Positions 16,590-25,384 of a stretch of DNA of 64,000 nucleotides are shown here, in pieces. The stretch's first letter is position 1; every line of letters begins with the position of its first letter. The position numbers were made by a program, and so were the translations under genes. The stretch is from Rouxiella aceris (GTDB lineage: Bacteria > Pseudomonadota > Gammaproteobacteria > Enterobacterales > Enterobacteriaceae). A model generated the notes under the pieces. That model did not search any database. It worked only from the letters and a program-made list of their open reading frames with translations, and was not told the origin of the DNA. Where the stretch lies: the NCBI RefSeq assembly GCF_012933545.1, contig NZ_JAADJU010000001.1:186001-250000 (forward strand), in the 5' to 3' direction.

Positions 16590-17612
16590 TTACTTCTTCA
16601 GGTGTGACTGCCTGATAATCAGTTCCCCATGACGCCAGTCGCCATCGGGATCCGGATTATCATCAATCAGCCGGTTCAGCGCTTCGGCGATCAGTTTTTC
16701 CCTTGGCTGACGGTACGATGTCAGCTGCCAGACCGGTGAACTGGCCTCGTCAATATCGTCAAAGCCGATGACGCCCATACTGTGCCGCTGATCCCGCGCA
16801 ATCAGCGCTTCGAGCACGCCAATGGCCAGAATATCGTTCTCACAAAACATCGCGTCAATACGCTCTCCGCGGGGCGTTGCCTGCCAGTACCCGGTGATCT
16901 GTTGATACGCTGCGTTGCGATCATAATGCCCGGCGACCATCATGACATTCATCGTCGCGCCTTTTGCCTCCAGCCCGTCACGAAACCCTTCCATACGCAG
17001 CAGGTGGTTAGAGCCGACATCCGGTCCTTTCATGTAGCCAAACCGCTGATAACCCTGCGCGAGAAACAGCTCTGCGATCTCGCGACCGGCTTGATAACCA
17101 TCAATATTCACAATATCGACACCGCGCTGCTCCTCACTGTTACGACAAACCTGCACTAACGGGATGTGATGCATGGCGTGAGCGACATCGTAAAGCTGGG
17201 TGGTCAGCACGTTACCTAAAAACAAAATGCCATCAACCTGAAGCTGATCGGCCATCGTAATCACGGCCTGATAATTTTCGCCCTCGGTGATGTTGAGCAG
17301 CAACGTCATATAACCGCGAGTTTGTAATGCTTTTGTTACCGTATCGAGAACCATCATCGAATGCGGGTTTTTCAGCTCATCAATGGCAACGCCAATGATG
17401 TGTGTGCTTTTCTTGGTCAGACTGCGTGCCAGCAGGTTAGGGCGATAACCGAGCATTTCCGCGGCCGCCAGCACTTTTTTTTGCGCTTTGTCGGAGACTG
17501 ATGCGCCGGGAGTAAACGCCCGCGACACCGTCCATTTCGACACGCCCGCCAGTTCGGCGACATCGCTGGCCGTGGCTTTCGAAGGTTTTGGCGCTTTGGT
17601 TTCTTTCGTCAT
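16590..17612 (-). CDS. LacI-family transcriptional regulator
   Basis: The 340-residue repressor has an N-terminal HTH (A-T-A-S-D-V-A-E-L-A-G-V-S-K-W-T-V-S-R-A-F), a hinge L-A-R-S-L-T-K and a periplasmic-binding-protein-like sugar domain (H-I-I-G-V-A-I-D, then G-Y-M-K-G-P). The start at 17612 was set by an AGG just upstream and by family alignment; the longer frame to 17771 is not protein-like. It lies upstream of and collinear with the dehydrogenase operon. A GntR-like role sensing a sugar acid is inferred. A large palindrome upstream (17751-17799) is its likely own operator. Confidence 0.88.
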   Translation of the reverse strand: MTKETKAPKPSKATASDVAELAGVSKWTVSRAFTPGASVSDKAQKKVLAAAEMLGYRPNLLARSLTKKSTHIIGVAIDELKNPHSMMVLDTVTKALQTRGYMTLLLNITEGENYQAVITMADQLQVDGILFLGNVLTTQLYDVAHAMHHIPLVQVCRNSEEQRGVDIVNIDGYQAGREIAELFLAQGYQRFGYMKGPDVGSNHLLRMEGFRDGLEAKGATMNVMMVAGHYDRNAAYQQITGYWQATPRGERIDAMFCENDILAIGVLEALIARDQRHSMGVIGFDDIDEASSPVWQLTSYRQPREKLIAEALNRLIDDNPDPDGDWRHGELIIRQSHLKK

Positions 17613-17750
17613 TAGCCTGATTTTAGTGTCAGAGATACAGATCTGATATTGAACGTTAAACACCGACGAAAAGAAACTCCTCTCATTGCATATTCCCGCA
17701 GTTAAGTACGATAAAAAAAGTCCATACAAAAGCAATGTTGTGATTATGTT

Positions 17751-17799
17751 AATTTTTGCACCCGAGTGCAAACGGTTTTTGCACTCGGGTGCAAAAATT
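17751..17799. promoter_or_regulatory. Double LacI-type palindromic operator
   Basis: The site holds two 14-bp near-palindromes with central CG, TGCACCCGAGTGCA and TGCACTCGGGTGCA. They are reverse complements of each other, so together they form an inverted repeat with arms of about 20 bp. It lies about 140 bp upstream of the LacI-family start codon. The form fits LacI-family operators. A simple attenuator hairpin is the alternative. Confidence 0.65.
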
Positions 17800-17958
17800 A
17801 TAATAACGACTAAGAAATAGAGCAGTTGATGAGAAGCCGGTCAGAAGCGGAAATTAAGGAAATTGCGATTCGTTGAGTGGTGACAAGCCGTTTCCGCTCC
17901 GTTTTTAATGTTGAGTGCGGCCTCCTACAGCGACTCCCGCAAATGATAAAGATAACAT
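17800..17958. other. Short gene-free stretch
   Basis: Nothing beyond random-looking sequence is seen between the palindrome and the AraC fragment. It may hold the promoter of the LacI gene together with the palindrome. Confidence 0.3.
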
Positions 17959-18158
17959 TCACTCATTGACTGTATTAACGCCTATCGCGGGTCGCTGACG
18001 CATAGCGCCTAGCGGATATCCATTGATGCGCTTAAAAGCTCTGCTAAACGCTGCCTGTGAGGCATAGCCGAGGCGAAGAGCAACGGTGTCAATTGAGATT
18101 TTATCGTGGATAATCCAGTGACTTGCGATGCGCATTCGCACCTCCCTTGCATAGCGCT
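17959..18158 (-). pseudogene. AraC-family regulator, C-terminal fragment
   Basis: The minus strand encodes the second HTH of an AraC-type activator (R-E-V-R-M-R-I-A-S-H-W-I-I, then V-A-L-R-L-G-Y-A-S-Q-A-A-F-S-R-A-F-K-R). It ends with a plausible natural C-terminus at 17959. The N-terminal sensor domain and first HTH are gone. At about 18158 the sequence switches directly into a plus-strand transporter fragment that also lacks its 5' end, so one deletion removed the shared divergent promoter and both gene starts. Confidence 0.8.
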
Positions 18159-18878
18159 GGGAGGATTCTGGAGTATGGTTGCTGCCGTCGCTATGCGGCT
18201 GGTCCCTGCTAAAAGTGTCCCGCGTGCTCTTTCCATTATTTTTAGCGGTATTGCTGTCAGTACCGTAGTTTCGATCCCTCTGGGGAGCTATTTAGGTGGG
18301 CTTTATGGCTGGTGTAGTGCGTTTCTCGCTGCAAGTTTAGTCGGCATGCTGACACTGCTCTTCCAGCTATTTACCCTTCCTGGTATGGCTCTGCGTAAAA
18401 TGATGATAACGGCATCTGTCATGGATTTACTCCGCCGCCCCGGTATTGCGATGGGAATGACGGGATGTGTGATTGCCCATACTGGCCAGTATGCACTGTT
18501 TACCTATATTCGTCCGGCTCTTGAAAATATTGCCCAACTTGATGTGGATCGTTTGTCTTTAATACTACTCGGATTTGGCATCGCTAATTTTATCGGTAAG
18601 CTGATTGCTGGATGGCTAATGGAGAGAAGCCTACGTCTTATCCTGATACTAATGCCAACGCTTGTCGGTTTAGCGGCATTAAGCATGATTTTGCTGCCAC
18701 TAGAGGAAAAAGGATTGATGTTGTTCATCGCGTTGTAGAGGATGGCATTTGGGGGCGTACCCGTTGCTGGTCAAACTGGGTAGCGCGTTCCGTTCCCGAT
18801 CAGGCTAAAACCGCTGGTTGCATAATGCTTTTTGCCACGCTCATTATTGGACTAAAGGTGAGGGTCGCGCTGACCTGA
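18157..18878 (+). pseudogene. MFS efflux-type transporter, 5'-deleted and frameshifted
   Basis: From about L-G-G-F-W-S-M-V the frame encodes a major-facilitator protein resembling the sugar/purine efflux group (I-F-S-G-I-A-V-S-T-V-V-S-I-P-L-G-S-Y-L-G). The first four or so membrane helices are missing. The frame stops at 18738 and similarity resumes in another frame (A-R-S-V-P-D-Q-A-K-T-A-G) to 18878. It is a dead gene joined head to head with the AraC fragment. Confidence 0.8.
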
Positions 18879-18956
18879 AAAAAAGTCGCGATATTTCCTA
18901 CGTTTTTCCGCTCAATTTGTTACAGACCCTCAGCGCCACGCCCCCCCTTCCGCTCA

Positions 18957-19037
18957 GTGCCAGATATAGTCATTCGAACCTTGAGGGTTACACTTTTAAG
19001 TGATTCAGGGTATGCGCTTACTGGTTACGAATATTGT
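18957..19037. repeat. 81-bp dispersed repeat, copy 1
   Basis: From GTGCCAGATATAGTCATTCG to ACGAATATTGT, this matches 26732-26812 with four mismatches and no gaps. It contains a short inverted repeat (ACCTTGA ... TCAGGGT). Each island has one copy. Copy 2 sits exactly where a peroxiredoxin-like gene is cut. Confidence 0.85.
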
Positions 19038-19102
19038 TTTATAAGGCTGAACTTCTTAGGCATGTACATGCCAGAGCATAGTTAGATAATTTGAGGTGAG
19101 TA

Positions 19103-19303
19103 ATGGACGCCGTATCAGTTGACGAAAAAAAGACTGAATTATCTATAGATAACAATGAGTTGTTAATTCTCTATTCAGCGTTGAATGAAGTTTGCAATGG
19201 TATTTCTGTACCTGAATTTGAAACTAGAATCGGGGCGTCAAAAGAAGCCGCCTTTACGTTGTTAAATGATTTAGGGCGAATTTTAGATAAAGTCAGACTC
19301 TAG
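19103..19303 (+). CDS. Small hypothetical protein (66 aa)
   Basis: The 66-residue acidic protein (M-D-A-V-S-V-D-E-K-K-T-E-L) has a good ribosome-binding site (TTTGAGGTGAG upstream of the ATG) and regular amphipathic helices (E-L-L-I-L-Y-S-A-L-N-E-V, then F-T-L-L-N-D-L-G-R-I-L-D). I recall similar short proteins in enterobacterial accessory regions but no function. It is the only intact gene between the transporter fragment and the island right end. Confidence 0.55.
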   Translation: MDAVSVDEKKTELSIDNNELLILYSALNEVCNGISVPEFETRIGASKEAAFTLLNDLGRILDKVRL

Positions 19304-19339
19304 ACAACTACTTCGTCAGCATGGGAATGAATGCCATCA

Positions 19340-19804
19340 TTCCGCTCTTCGCTCATAGCGGACCTGACAGCCAACTGGACAGGCCGCTCTGTGCCAGATT
19401 TGGACCTTGCGCGGCAGGCAAGGGTTTGACGCACAAACGGTTTATCAGGACGACCACCTTTAAACCCGACTTCTACCAGCGTGTCAGGTGGGGGAAACTG
19501 GAACATCCCGGATTAGCGCCTGCGTCAAGCAGTTGTAAATCAACGGCACAATACGGCCAGAACAAATAGGTAATGAAACTGTTCCACCAGCATCTGTCCA
19601 TCGTCTGGTTTAGGCACCTTGACGCCTTTATCCTGTCTACAGGTTTTGACTCTTGGTGTCGGTAACAGCCTGCCATTTTGCCTTAATTAGGCTCAATTCT
19701 GGTACACTCAACGGCATTCATTGGCTTCTACCCGGGTCATTGTAGCGGCAGCTTCATGTACGGCGGGTAGATCAGGTTACGGCAATAAGCATGAAAATTG
19801 GTCT
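19340..19804. repeat. Island right-end repeat with xerD'-fldB' segment, copy A
   Basis: About 465 bp that recurs at 33487-33951 with constant offset (14,147 bp) and no gaps. The first part (to about 19572) is island-specific. Its minus strand encodes D-L-Q-L-L-D-A-G-A-N-P-G and, in another frame, P-P-D-T-L-V-E-V-G-F-K-G-G-R-P-D-K-P-F-V-R-Q-T-L, reminiscent of a phage baseplate/spike OB-fold protein. The second part is the xerD 5' end, the divergent spacer and the first five fldB codons. Confidence 0.9.
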
Positions 19805-19835
19805 ATTTCATGGGGGTTTAAAAAAGTACCTATAA
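19791..19835 (+). pseudogene. fldB 5' fragment, copy 2 (junction of islands 1 and 2)
   Basis: ATG AAA ATT GGT CTA TTT starts like fldB and then enters island 2, giving a 14-codon minicistron with the same tail as copy 1. Upstream is a full copy of the xerD-fldB spacer of the same sequence type as the one now in front of intact fldB. Confidence 0.8.
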
Positions 19836-20025
19836 ATCAATTAATTACCCACTAATGATTAGGCGATAAAGTGGCGACAGATATATCCTTAACCAGTCTG
19901 ATGAAGGGTCACTATAATTAGGTCAACCACCTACATTCTATCAGCACTTAGCCTTGCGATGGTATCTCTGCCTGCGACTGCGACAAACATTGGAAAATGA
20001 CTAATGATGAAATTTTCAACAGTTT

Positions 20026-20450
20026 TATAAAGTCGAAGAGTAGCCCACACAAAGAAAATTGAAGGGGAAGTTCTTACATGCCACGCAATGTCTACCAAGT
20101 TACAAATAGTTACTTTGTACAAGTGCGAACCGCGCAAGTAATTTCAACATACACAAATTTCAGTTTTAAAAAATGCCAGCCCATCACCCGCAGACCCCGC
20201 CACGCCTGGCCTAACCTTATTTTTTAGGCAAGACAGCTTGATCGTCCGAATTCACAGCCAAAATCCGGCTCAGAGTTTGATGATATCGTTACATGCTATA
20301 AATTATAGCGCTGACTATTTAGAGCCTTATACCTCGAAGAGAATTTATGACAAGGCGCTGATATTACCGATAGTGCGACTGGAAGGATTTGTACTTCACT
20401 TTAGCAGCCCTAAAGTTTGGCGTTAATGTCCGCTCTGTGCCAAAAGCGGA
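20026..20450. repeat. Island left-end repeat, copy B
   Basis: Near-duplicate of 11760-12182. Between the fldB fragment and this repeat, copy B has 195 bp that copy A lacks. The extra segment is flanked by TATAAA at 19831 and 20026, so copy A probably lost it by deletion between the two TATAAA sequences. Includes the conserved 62-codon frame at 20238-20426. Confidence 0.9.
20078..20227 (+). pseudogene. Integrase-like N-terminal fragment, copy B
   Basis: This is the longer version of the frame at 11811: 49 codons beginning M-P-R-N-V-Y-Q-V-T-N-S-Y-F-V-Q-V-R-T and ending P-N-L-I-F. The first 18 residues look like the start of a tyrosine integrase and the rest does not, so the gene is probably a remnant. 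Its place beside the left junction is where an integrase gene would be expected. The assignment is inference from a short pattern. Confidence 0.35.
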
Positions 20451-20524
20451 AGTCACGAACAGTAAAGTGCGTTAATCAAAGGGGCGCAGGTCAGTGAGAT
20501 GGGTTGGCAAACCGGTCAGCGAAT

Positions 20525-21031
20525 TCACCCACGAAGCATCTGAGCTGCTAGTCTAAGATATTTCATGTAAAAGCCCAGCGCTCGCCCACTGTAAAACCCA
20601 ACACTCAGACCGGATGCAATCGCCAAGATTGTTAGTTGCATAAGAGATAGACTATGAGGATTAGCCATCGCCTCGGAGTATCCTAGATAATAACGCACCG
20701 CAAAATATAACAAAAAAACAATCAATACAGAAATTGTACTAGGTATGTTAATTGTATTAACTTTAGTTCCCAGACTTACAGCCGCTTTTTGAGTAAATTT
20801 GAATATTATGAGTGCGCTTATTATAAAGGACGACAACCAATATACTGACATAGTTAATGGTAGCGGATGGTGCCATATCGACCATAAAGAAAGGCTCAGG
20901 AAGATACAAGGTAACAAAATAAAGCTATGAATATCAACGTCCCTACGGCGGCGGGCTTTAAAACAGTAATATAGCGTGACAAAGAAAACGACAAATACCC
21001 AAGTAGGGGTATTCTCCAACGTTATCAACAT
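20525..21031 (-). CDS. Small integral membrane protein (168 aa)
   Basis: The protein has about five hydrophobic segments (V-F-V-V-F-F-V-T-L-Y-Y near the start; F-I-L-L-P-C-I-F-L-S; Y-W-L-S-S-F-I-I-S-A-L-I; I-S-V-L-I-V-F-L-L-Y; and a glycine-rich G-L-S-V-G-F-Y-S-G-R-A-L-G). It has a positively charged K-A-R-R-R-R-D loop after the first segment. It looks like the DUF6622-type enterobacterial membrane proteins, whose function I do not know. The ATG at 21031 leaves a short N-terminus. Confidence 0.6.
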   Translation of the reverse strand: MLITLENTPTWVFVVFFVTLYYCFKARRRRDVDIHSFILLPCIFLSLSLWSIWHHPLPLTMSVYWLSSFIISALIIFKFTQKAAVSLGTKVNTINIPSTISVLIVFLLYFAVRYYLGYSEAMANPHSLSLMQLTILAIASGLSVGFYSGRALGFYMKYLRLAAQMLRG

Positions 21032-21295
21032 AATAGGTCCATTTTAAGATTAAATACAGGGCTAAGGGAAATAGTATTCTCCAAAATTAAATAAATACAA
21101 GGTCATTTGAATGAATTTGGCTATAAAATGAATTTGGCTATAAGTAGATAAAACGGTCATCAAGGCTTGAAACCGTCATTCGTGCCTTCCCTGGTATTCT
21201 GCAACAATTCGATCCCCAGTCATTCATTATGACCTGCTCCCCATTGCTCAAGACGCCTCGATGTAAGTATACATTCCGAACTTCCGCTGTTCGCT

Positions 21296-23058
21296 CAGGC
21301 TGTGTGAAAACACCTGATCACTTTTTGGTCTAAGCGATGGCTGCATATGATCAACCATTCTTTATAAACCCATGCAACATACTTACTTTTCTATTAAAAT
21401 TATAAACATACAAGTAAATACTGTGGGTACCGACATGGCCAATCACATTCAAGGACATGGCAGGCATCAGGTGACATTGCTCCCTGATGCACTGGATGAT
21501 TTTGTCACTGAAGATAACCCCGTCAGAGTGGTTGATATATTTGTAGATGGGTTACAGCTTGATTTGATTCTCTTGGTTTCAGAAGAATTGATGCAAAACG
21601 AACCGGACGGCACGGATATCACCCTGCCACCCTACTGAAGCTGTACATTTACGGATATCAAAACCGAATTCAGTCCTCCCACAGACTGGAAAAAGAGGCC
21701 CATCGGAACGTTGAACTGATGTGGTTACTTGAACGATTAACGCCTGACTTTAAAACCATTGCAGATTTCAGAAAAGATAACGGTGAAGGTATCAGGAATG
21801 CCTGTCGGGCCTTTATTGGCCTGTGCCGGCAAATGCAAATGTTCACTGATGTCGTTGTTGCCATTGACGGCAGCAAATTCAAAGCAGTAAACAGCAAACC
21901 CAACAACTTCACATCCCAGAAAGCCAAAGACCATATTGAGCGCGTTGAGCAAAGTATTACTTTTTATTTAAACAAGCTGGATGAAGCCGACAAGAATACT
22001 GAGCCCGATGCAAACACAAAGTTAACAGCCACTAAACTGGCCTGGCTAAAAAAGCGTTTACGTGAGCTTCAGGAGATCCAACAAGCAATCGCACAACAGC
22101 CAGATAAACAACTCTCTTTAACCGACCCTGACTCCCGGTTGATGAAAACAAATAATATGAACCGGCAAGTTTGCTACAACGTTCAGACAGCTGTGGATAC
22201 GAAGAACCATTTGATTGTTGCGCATGAAGTCACCAACACAACAGATAATGGGCAACTTGGTTCAGTAGCAACACTGGCTCAGAAAGCTGTTGGCCGGAAG
22301 GACATAACAGTACTTGCCGACAAAGGGTATTACAGTCGCAGCGATATTAAAACAGTTCTGGATAGCGGAGCCGTGGCGTTGGTGCCAAAGGGAGATACCT
22401 CTGGTGCTGAACGTAAGGGGCTCTATAACCGCTCAATGTTCAGATATAACAGGGAAAAAGATGTTTATGTATGCCCAATGGGCAATGAGCTTCAGAATCG
22501 ATTTACCTCAATAGAGGACGGACTGGAGCAACAGTTGTACTTTAACAATATTGCCTGTCGCGATTGCAGCCAGCGTTCCAGGTGCACGACATCAAAACGC
22601 GATCCAAGACGTATACGGCGCTGGGTTCATGAAGCTGAAATGGAAGAAATGCATGCCCGGCTTGAGGCATTTCCTCAAGCGGTAGTCATGCGAAAGCAAA
22701 CGGTAGAACATCCGTTTGGGACAATTAAAATGTTGATGGGTGCAACACACTTCCTGATGCGGAAATTTAAAAATGTCAGTACAGAAATCAGCCTTCATAT
22801 ATTGGCTTATAACCTGAAAAGGATGCTATCAATATGGGGTACTGAAGGATTGATAATTCAACTGCAGGAATAATACGGCTAACGGTTCCAGCCATTTTAC
22901 CCTCCAGTAACAACAAATATCAGGTTCTTCCCCGCTTTAAAAACTCCTGAGTCACCCGAAAAAAACACAGATTACTTCGTCAACTTAAACGACTTTATTA
23001 AAACACAGATGAGAAATATTGTTTGGTTACTTGAAGCTATGAGTTTTCACACAGCCTG
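21296..23058 (+). mobile_element. IS1182-family insertion sequence
   Basis: The ends are perfect 16-bp terminal inverted repeats, CAGGCTGTGTGAAAAC at 21296-21311 and its reverse complement at 23043-23058. CGCT lies directly outside both ends and is a likely 4-bp target duplication. The 1763-bp element contains one transposase gene, now frameshifted. It landed in the dispersed CTTCCGCT-type motif near 21280. Confidence 0.88.
21435..22873 (+). pseudogene. IS1182-family transposase (frameshifted)
   Basis: The N-terminal part (M-A-N-H-I-Q-G-H, then L-P-D-A-L-D-D-F-V-T-E-D-N-P-V-R) runs in one frame to 21638. The rest of the protein (T-L-L-K-L-Y-I-Y-G-Y-Q-N-R through H-P-F-G-T-I-K-M-L-M-G to the end) continues in another frame to 22873. 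The core has the DDE-type features of the family (V-V-A-I-D-G-S-K-F, then L-A-D-K-G-Y-Y-S-R) and the C-x-x-C cluster (I-A-C-R-D-C). The segment around the frameshift is degenerate, so autonomous transposition is unlikely. Confidence 0.88.
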
Positions 23059-23111
23059 CGCTCTTGAAGGACAACCATACTCAAATCTCCCACATTGCAG
23101 GAGATTTGAGC

Positions 23112-23719
23112 ATGAACACGTTACCGTGGAACAAAGACCGTATCATCGGCCAAAAAAGACCGCTTCAGATATCTCATATCTGGGGGATCCGAATCAGGCT
23201 TGAACTGGAAGGTAAAACGCGCGATCTGGCCCTGTTCAACATGGCTTTGGACAGTAAGCTACGGGGCTGTGATCTGGTTAAACTAAAAGTATCAGATGTT
23301 GCATATGGCAGTTCAGTTTCAAGCAGAGCAACGGTGTTGCAACAGAAGACCGGCAACCCCGTCCAGTTTGAGTTAACTAAAGGGACAAGGGAAGCCGTTG
23401 CGGCACTGATAAAGCTGGGTAATTTGCACAATAAAGACTATCTGTTCCAATCCCGGGTCGGTTCTTGCTAACACATTTCAACCCGGCAATACAACCGTAT
23501 TTTTCATGGATGGGTAGCTAAGCTTGGCCTCGAAGATTCGCTGTACACCACAGCACACATTCCATGAGAAGAACAAAACCTTACCTGATATACAAGAAGA
23601 CCAAGAATCTCAGGGTGATCCAACTTCTGTTGGGTCATAAGAAACTGGAAAGCACAGTCCGTTATCTGGGCATTGAAGTCGATGATGCCTTAGAAATCTC
23701 TGAATCGATCGAAGTCTAA
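23112..23719 (+). pseudogene. Tyrosine recombinase/integrase (XerC-like), frameshifted
   Basis: From M-N-T-L-P-W-N-K-D-R the frame encodes a compact integrase of about 200 residues seen in many accessory regions (R-L-E-L-E-G-K-T-R-D-L-A-L-F-N). It breaks at 23471 (S-C-stop) and resumes with H-I-S-T-R-Q-Y-N-R, the H-S-M-R-R-T-K box (with a local frame slip), L-L-L-G-H-K-K-L-E-S-T and the nucleophile Y-L-G-I. At least two lesions make it non-functional. It starts 54 bp outside the IS right end. Confidence 0.85.
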
Positions 23720-23725
23720 GGTTCT

Positions 23726-23747
23726 CAGGGCTGCAACAGCAGCCCTG
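23726..23747. terminator. Hairpin after integrase remnant
   Basis: A perfect 8-bp stem CAGGGCTG/CAGCCCTG with a 6-base loop lies just after the integrase stop codon. There is no clear U-tract, so termination is only likely. Confidence 0.45.
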
Positions 23748-23813
23748 TGCAAGAAGCAGCCCTTGCAAAAACAGGCGTAAATAAGTCAACCGGGAGCGGA
23801 AGGTGAGTGTTTG

Positions 23814-24287
23814 TCAGCCCGGTTTATTCCCATGGATATAAATATCAGGCCGGGTAATGGTCCATGCATAGTTTTCGCGATTTACGGGCTCATACCCAAG
23901 CTTTTCATAAAGCCAGGGAGCTGTTGTTGTGAACAACATTATTCTGCGAAGCTTTTCAAACACAGGGTGAAGGTGTATGCATTCCATCACCCATCTTCCA
24001 AGCCCTTCTCCCTGATATTCTTCAAGCACATAGACATCGCAAAGGTAGGCGAATGTCGCATAGTCCGTTATCAGACGAGCGAAACCTATCTGGATTTCAT
24101 TATGATAAACGCCAAAGTTAAGGCTGTTTTCTATTGATGCAGAGACAATATCCAGTTCAATACCTTTAGCCCAGGTAGACCTGGTCAGATACCGGTGTAT
24201 AGCCTGCACATCCAATTTTTCTGTGTCTGTGCTTACCAGGTACATATCCTTTTGCCATTCATGTTTCTCTGAAATGTTCACTTTCAT
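23814..24287 (-). CDS. GNAT-family N-acetyltransferase
   Basis: The 157-residue protein has the GNAT acetyl-CoA-binding motif A (D-V-Y-V-L-E-E-Y-Q-G-E-G-L-G-R-W-V-M-E, with Q-G-E-G-L-G contacting the pyrophosphate). Motif B at the C-terminus is T-A-P-W-L-Y-E-K-L-G-Y-E-P. The acceptor is unknown; relatives are general small-molecule acetyltransferases. The gene is intact with a short upstream gap and stands alone between the dead integrase and the SDR remnant. Confidence 0.82.
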   Translation of the reverse strand: MKVNISEKHEWQKDMYLVSTDTEKLDVQAIHRYLTRSTWAKGIELDIVSASIENSLNFGVYHNEIQIGFARLITDYATFAYLCDVYVLEEYQGEGLGRWVMECIHLHPVFEKLRRIMLFTTTAPWLYEKLGYEPVNRENYAWTITRPDIYIHGNKPG

Positions 24288-24460
24288 TCCTGCCCGGAAA
24301 ATTTAGGGAAATCTCACCTTATCATCCGATGGAAAAATTGTACTGCCAGAATCGATCGGGGCAGGGCATCCATTAATGTCACTTCCACATGATTAAACAG
24401 ATGACGACTACGGTTATCTTTCGTAAGGTAAATGCCGATTCAAAGGTTCAAAGGGGCGTA

Positions 24461-25204
24461 ATGATGGGAAGATTTCACGGTAAACGTGTACTTATCACGG
24501 GTGGCACCAGCGGCATTGGGCTGGCAGGTGCGCTGTGAATTGTGAAAGAGGGAGGACAGGTTGCCATCACGGGACTGAGTGATGAACGTCTGGCCCAAAC
24601 CTGCACGCTGCTGCCGGACACCACGCTGATCCTGAAAAGTGATGCGGCAAGTGAAGCTGATATTGATGCGCTCGCCACCGCAGTCAGCGGCTGGGGGCAG
24701 CTCGACGGATTGTGGCTGAATGCGGGTTACGCAGAAATTGGTGCACCGGAATCCGTTACGGCCGACGCCTTTAACCGCATGATGAATGCCAATGTACGCG
24801 GGCCGATGTTGCAGCTTGCGTCACTTTCCAACATGTTGAACCCAGGTGCATCCGTGTTGGTCACCGCATCGTCTTCGGTCTATGAAGGTGCGCCCATGAA
24901 GAGCTTATATGGTGCAACCAAAGGTGCCGTGGTTGCCATGGTAAAAAGCTGGGCTGCCGCACTTGCCGCGCGCGACATTCGCGCCAATACGCTGGTGCCA
25001 GGACCTGTCGAGACGAATTTCAGGCACTTCATGTCCGAAGAGTCACGGCAAAAGTTTGAAGATTTTGTGGTAAGTCAGGTGCCTCTCGGGCGAGCTGGTA
25101 CCGCTGATGAAGCTGCCGCCGTCGCACTTTTTCTGCTCTCAGATGATGCGTCCTATGTAACCGGAAGCCAGTATGCGGTGGACGGCGGGCTGGTTCACTA
25201 TTGA
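24461..25204 (+). pseudogene. SDR oxidoreductase with in-frame stop
   Basis: The frame from ATG 24461 encodes the Rossmann cofactor motif (L-I-T-G-G-T-S-G-I-G-L-A) but meets TGA at 24536-24538. It then continues in the same frame to the natural end, with the N-A-G motif, catalytic Ser (T-A-S-S-S-V-Y), Y-G-A-T-K and the C-terminal V-T-G-S-Q-Y-A-V-D-G-G. The stop looks like a single point nonsense change. A downstream GTG (24542) cannot restore the cofactor loop, so the enzyme should be inactive. Confidence 0.85.
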
Positions 25205-25384
25205 TGTGAAAAACCAATTTAAATCATTAACTTACTAAATCATCTGATCATCAATTCATTTACCCGTTTTGGGTAGGTGGATCATGCTGACGCGACAGAC
25301 AGCGGCTGCGAACGACAGGGTGGTCGGCTGTTACTAAGAAGGTTATAAGATGCTTTTGCCACAGTTGAGTGTTAAGCAAACCCT

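Larger units (their letters stand above)
11720..19790. mobile_element. Genomic island 1 in fldB 5' end
   Basis: The 8.07-kb unit is bounded by two copies of the fldB start (11720 and 19791). Its left end repeats at 20026-20450 and its right end repeats at 33487-33951. Cargo: a truncated VOC gene, a gluconate-dehydrogenase-type operon, a LacI regulator, AraC and MFS fragments, and a 66-residue protein. No intact integrase is present. An integrase-like N-terminal fragment sits beside the left junction. It is inferred to be an integrated element, now immobile on its own. Confidence 0.7.
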
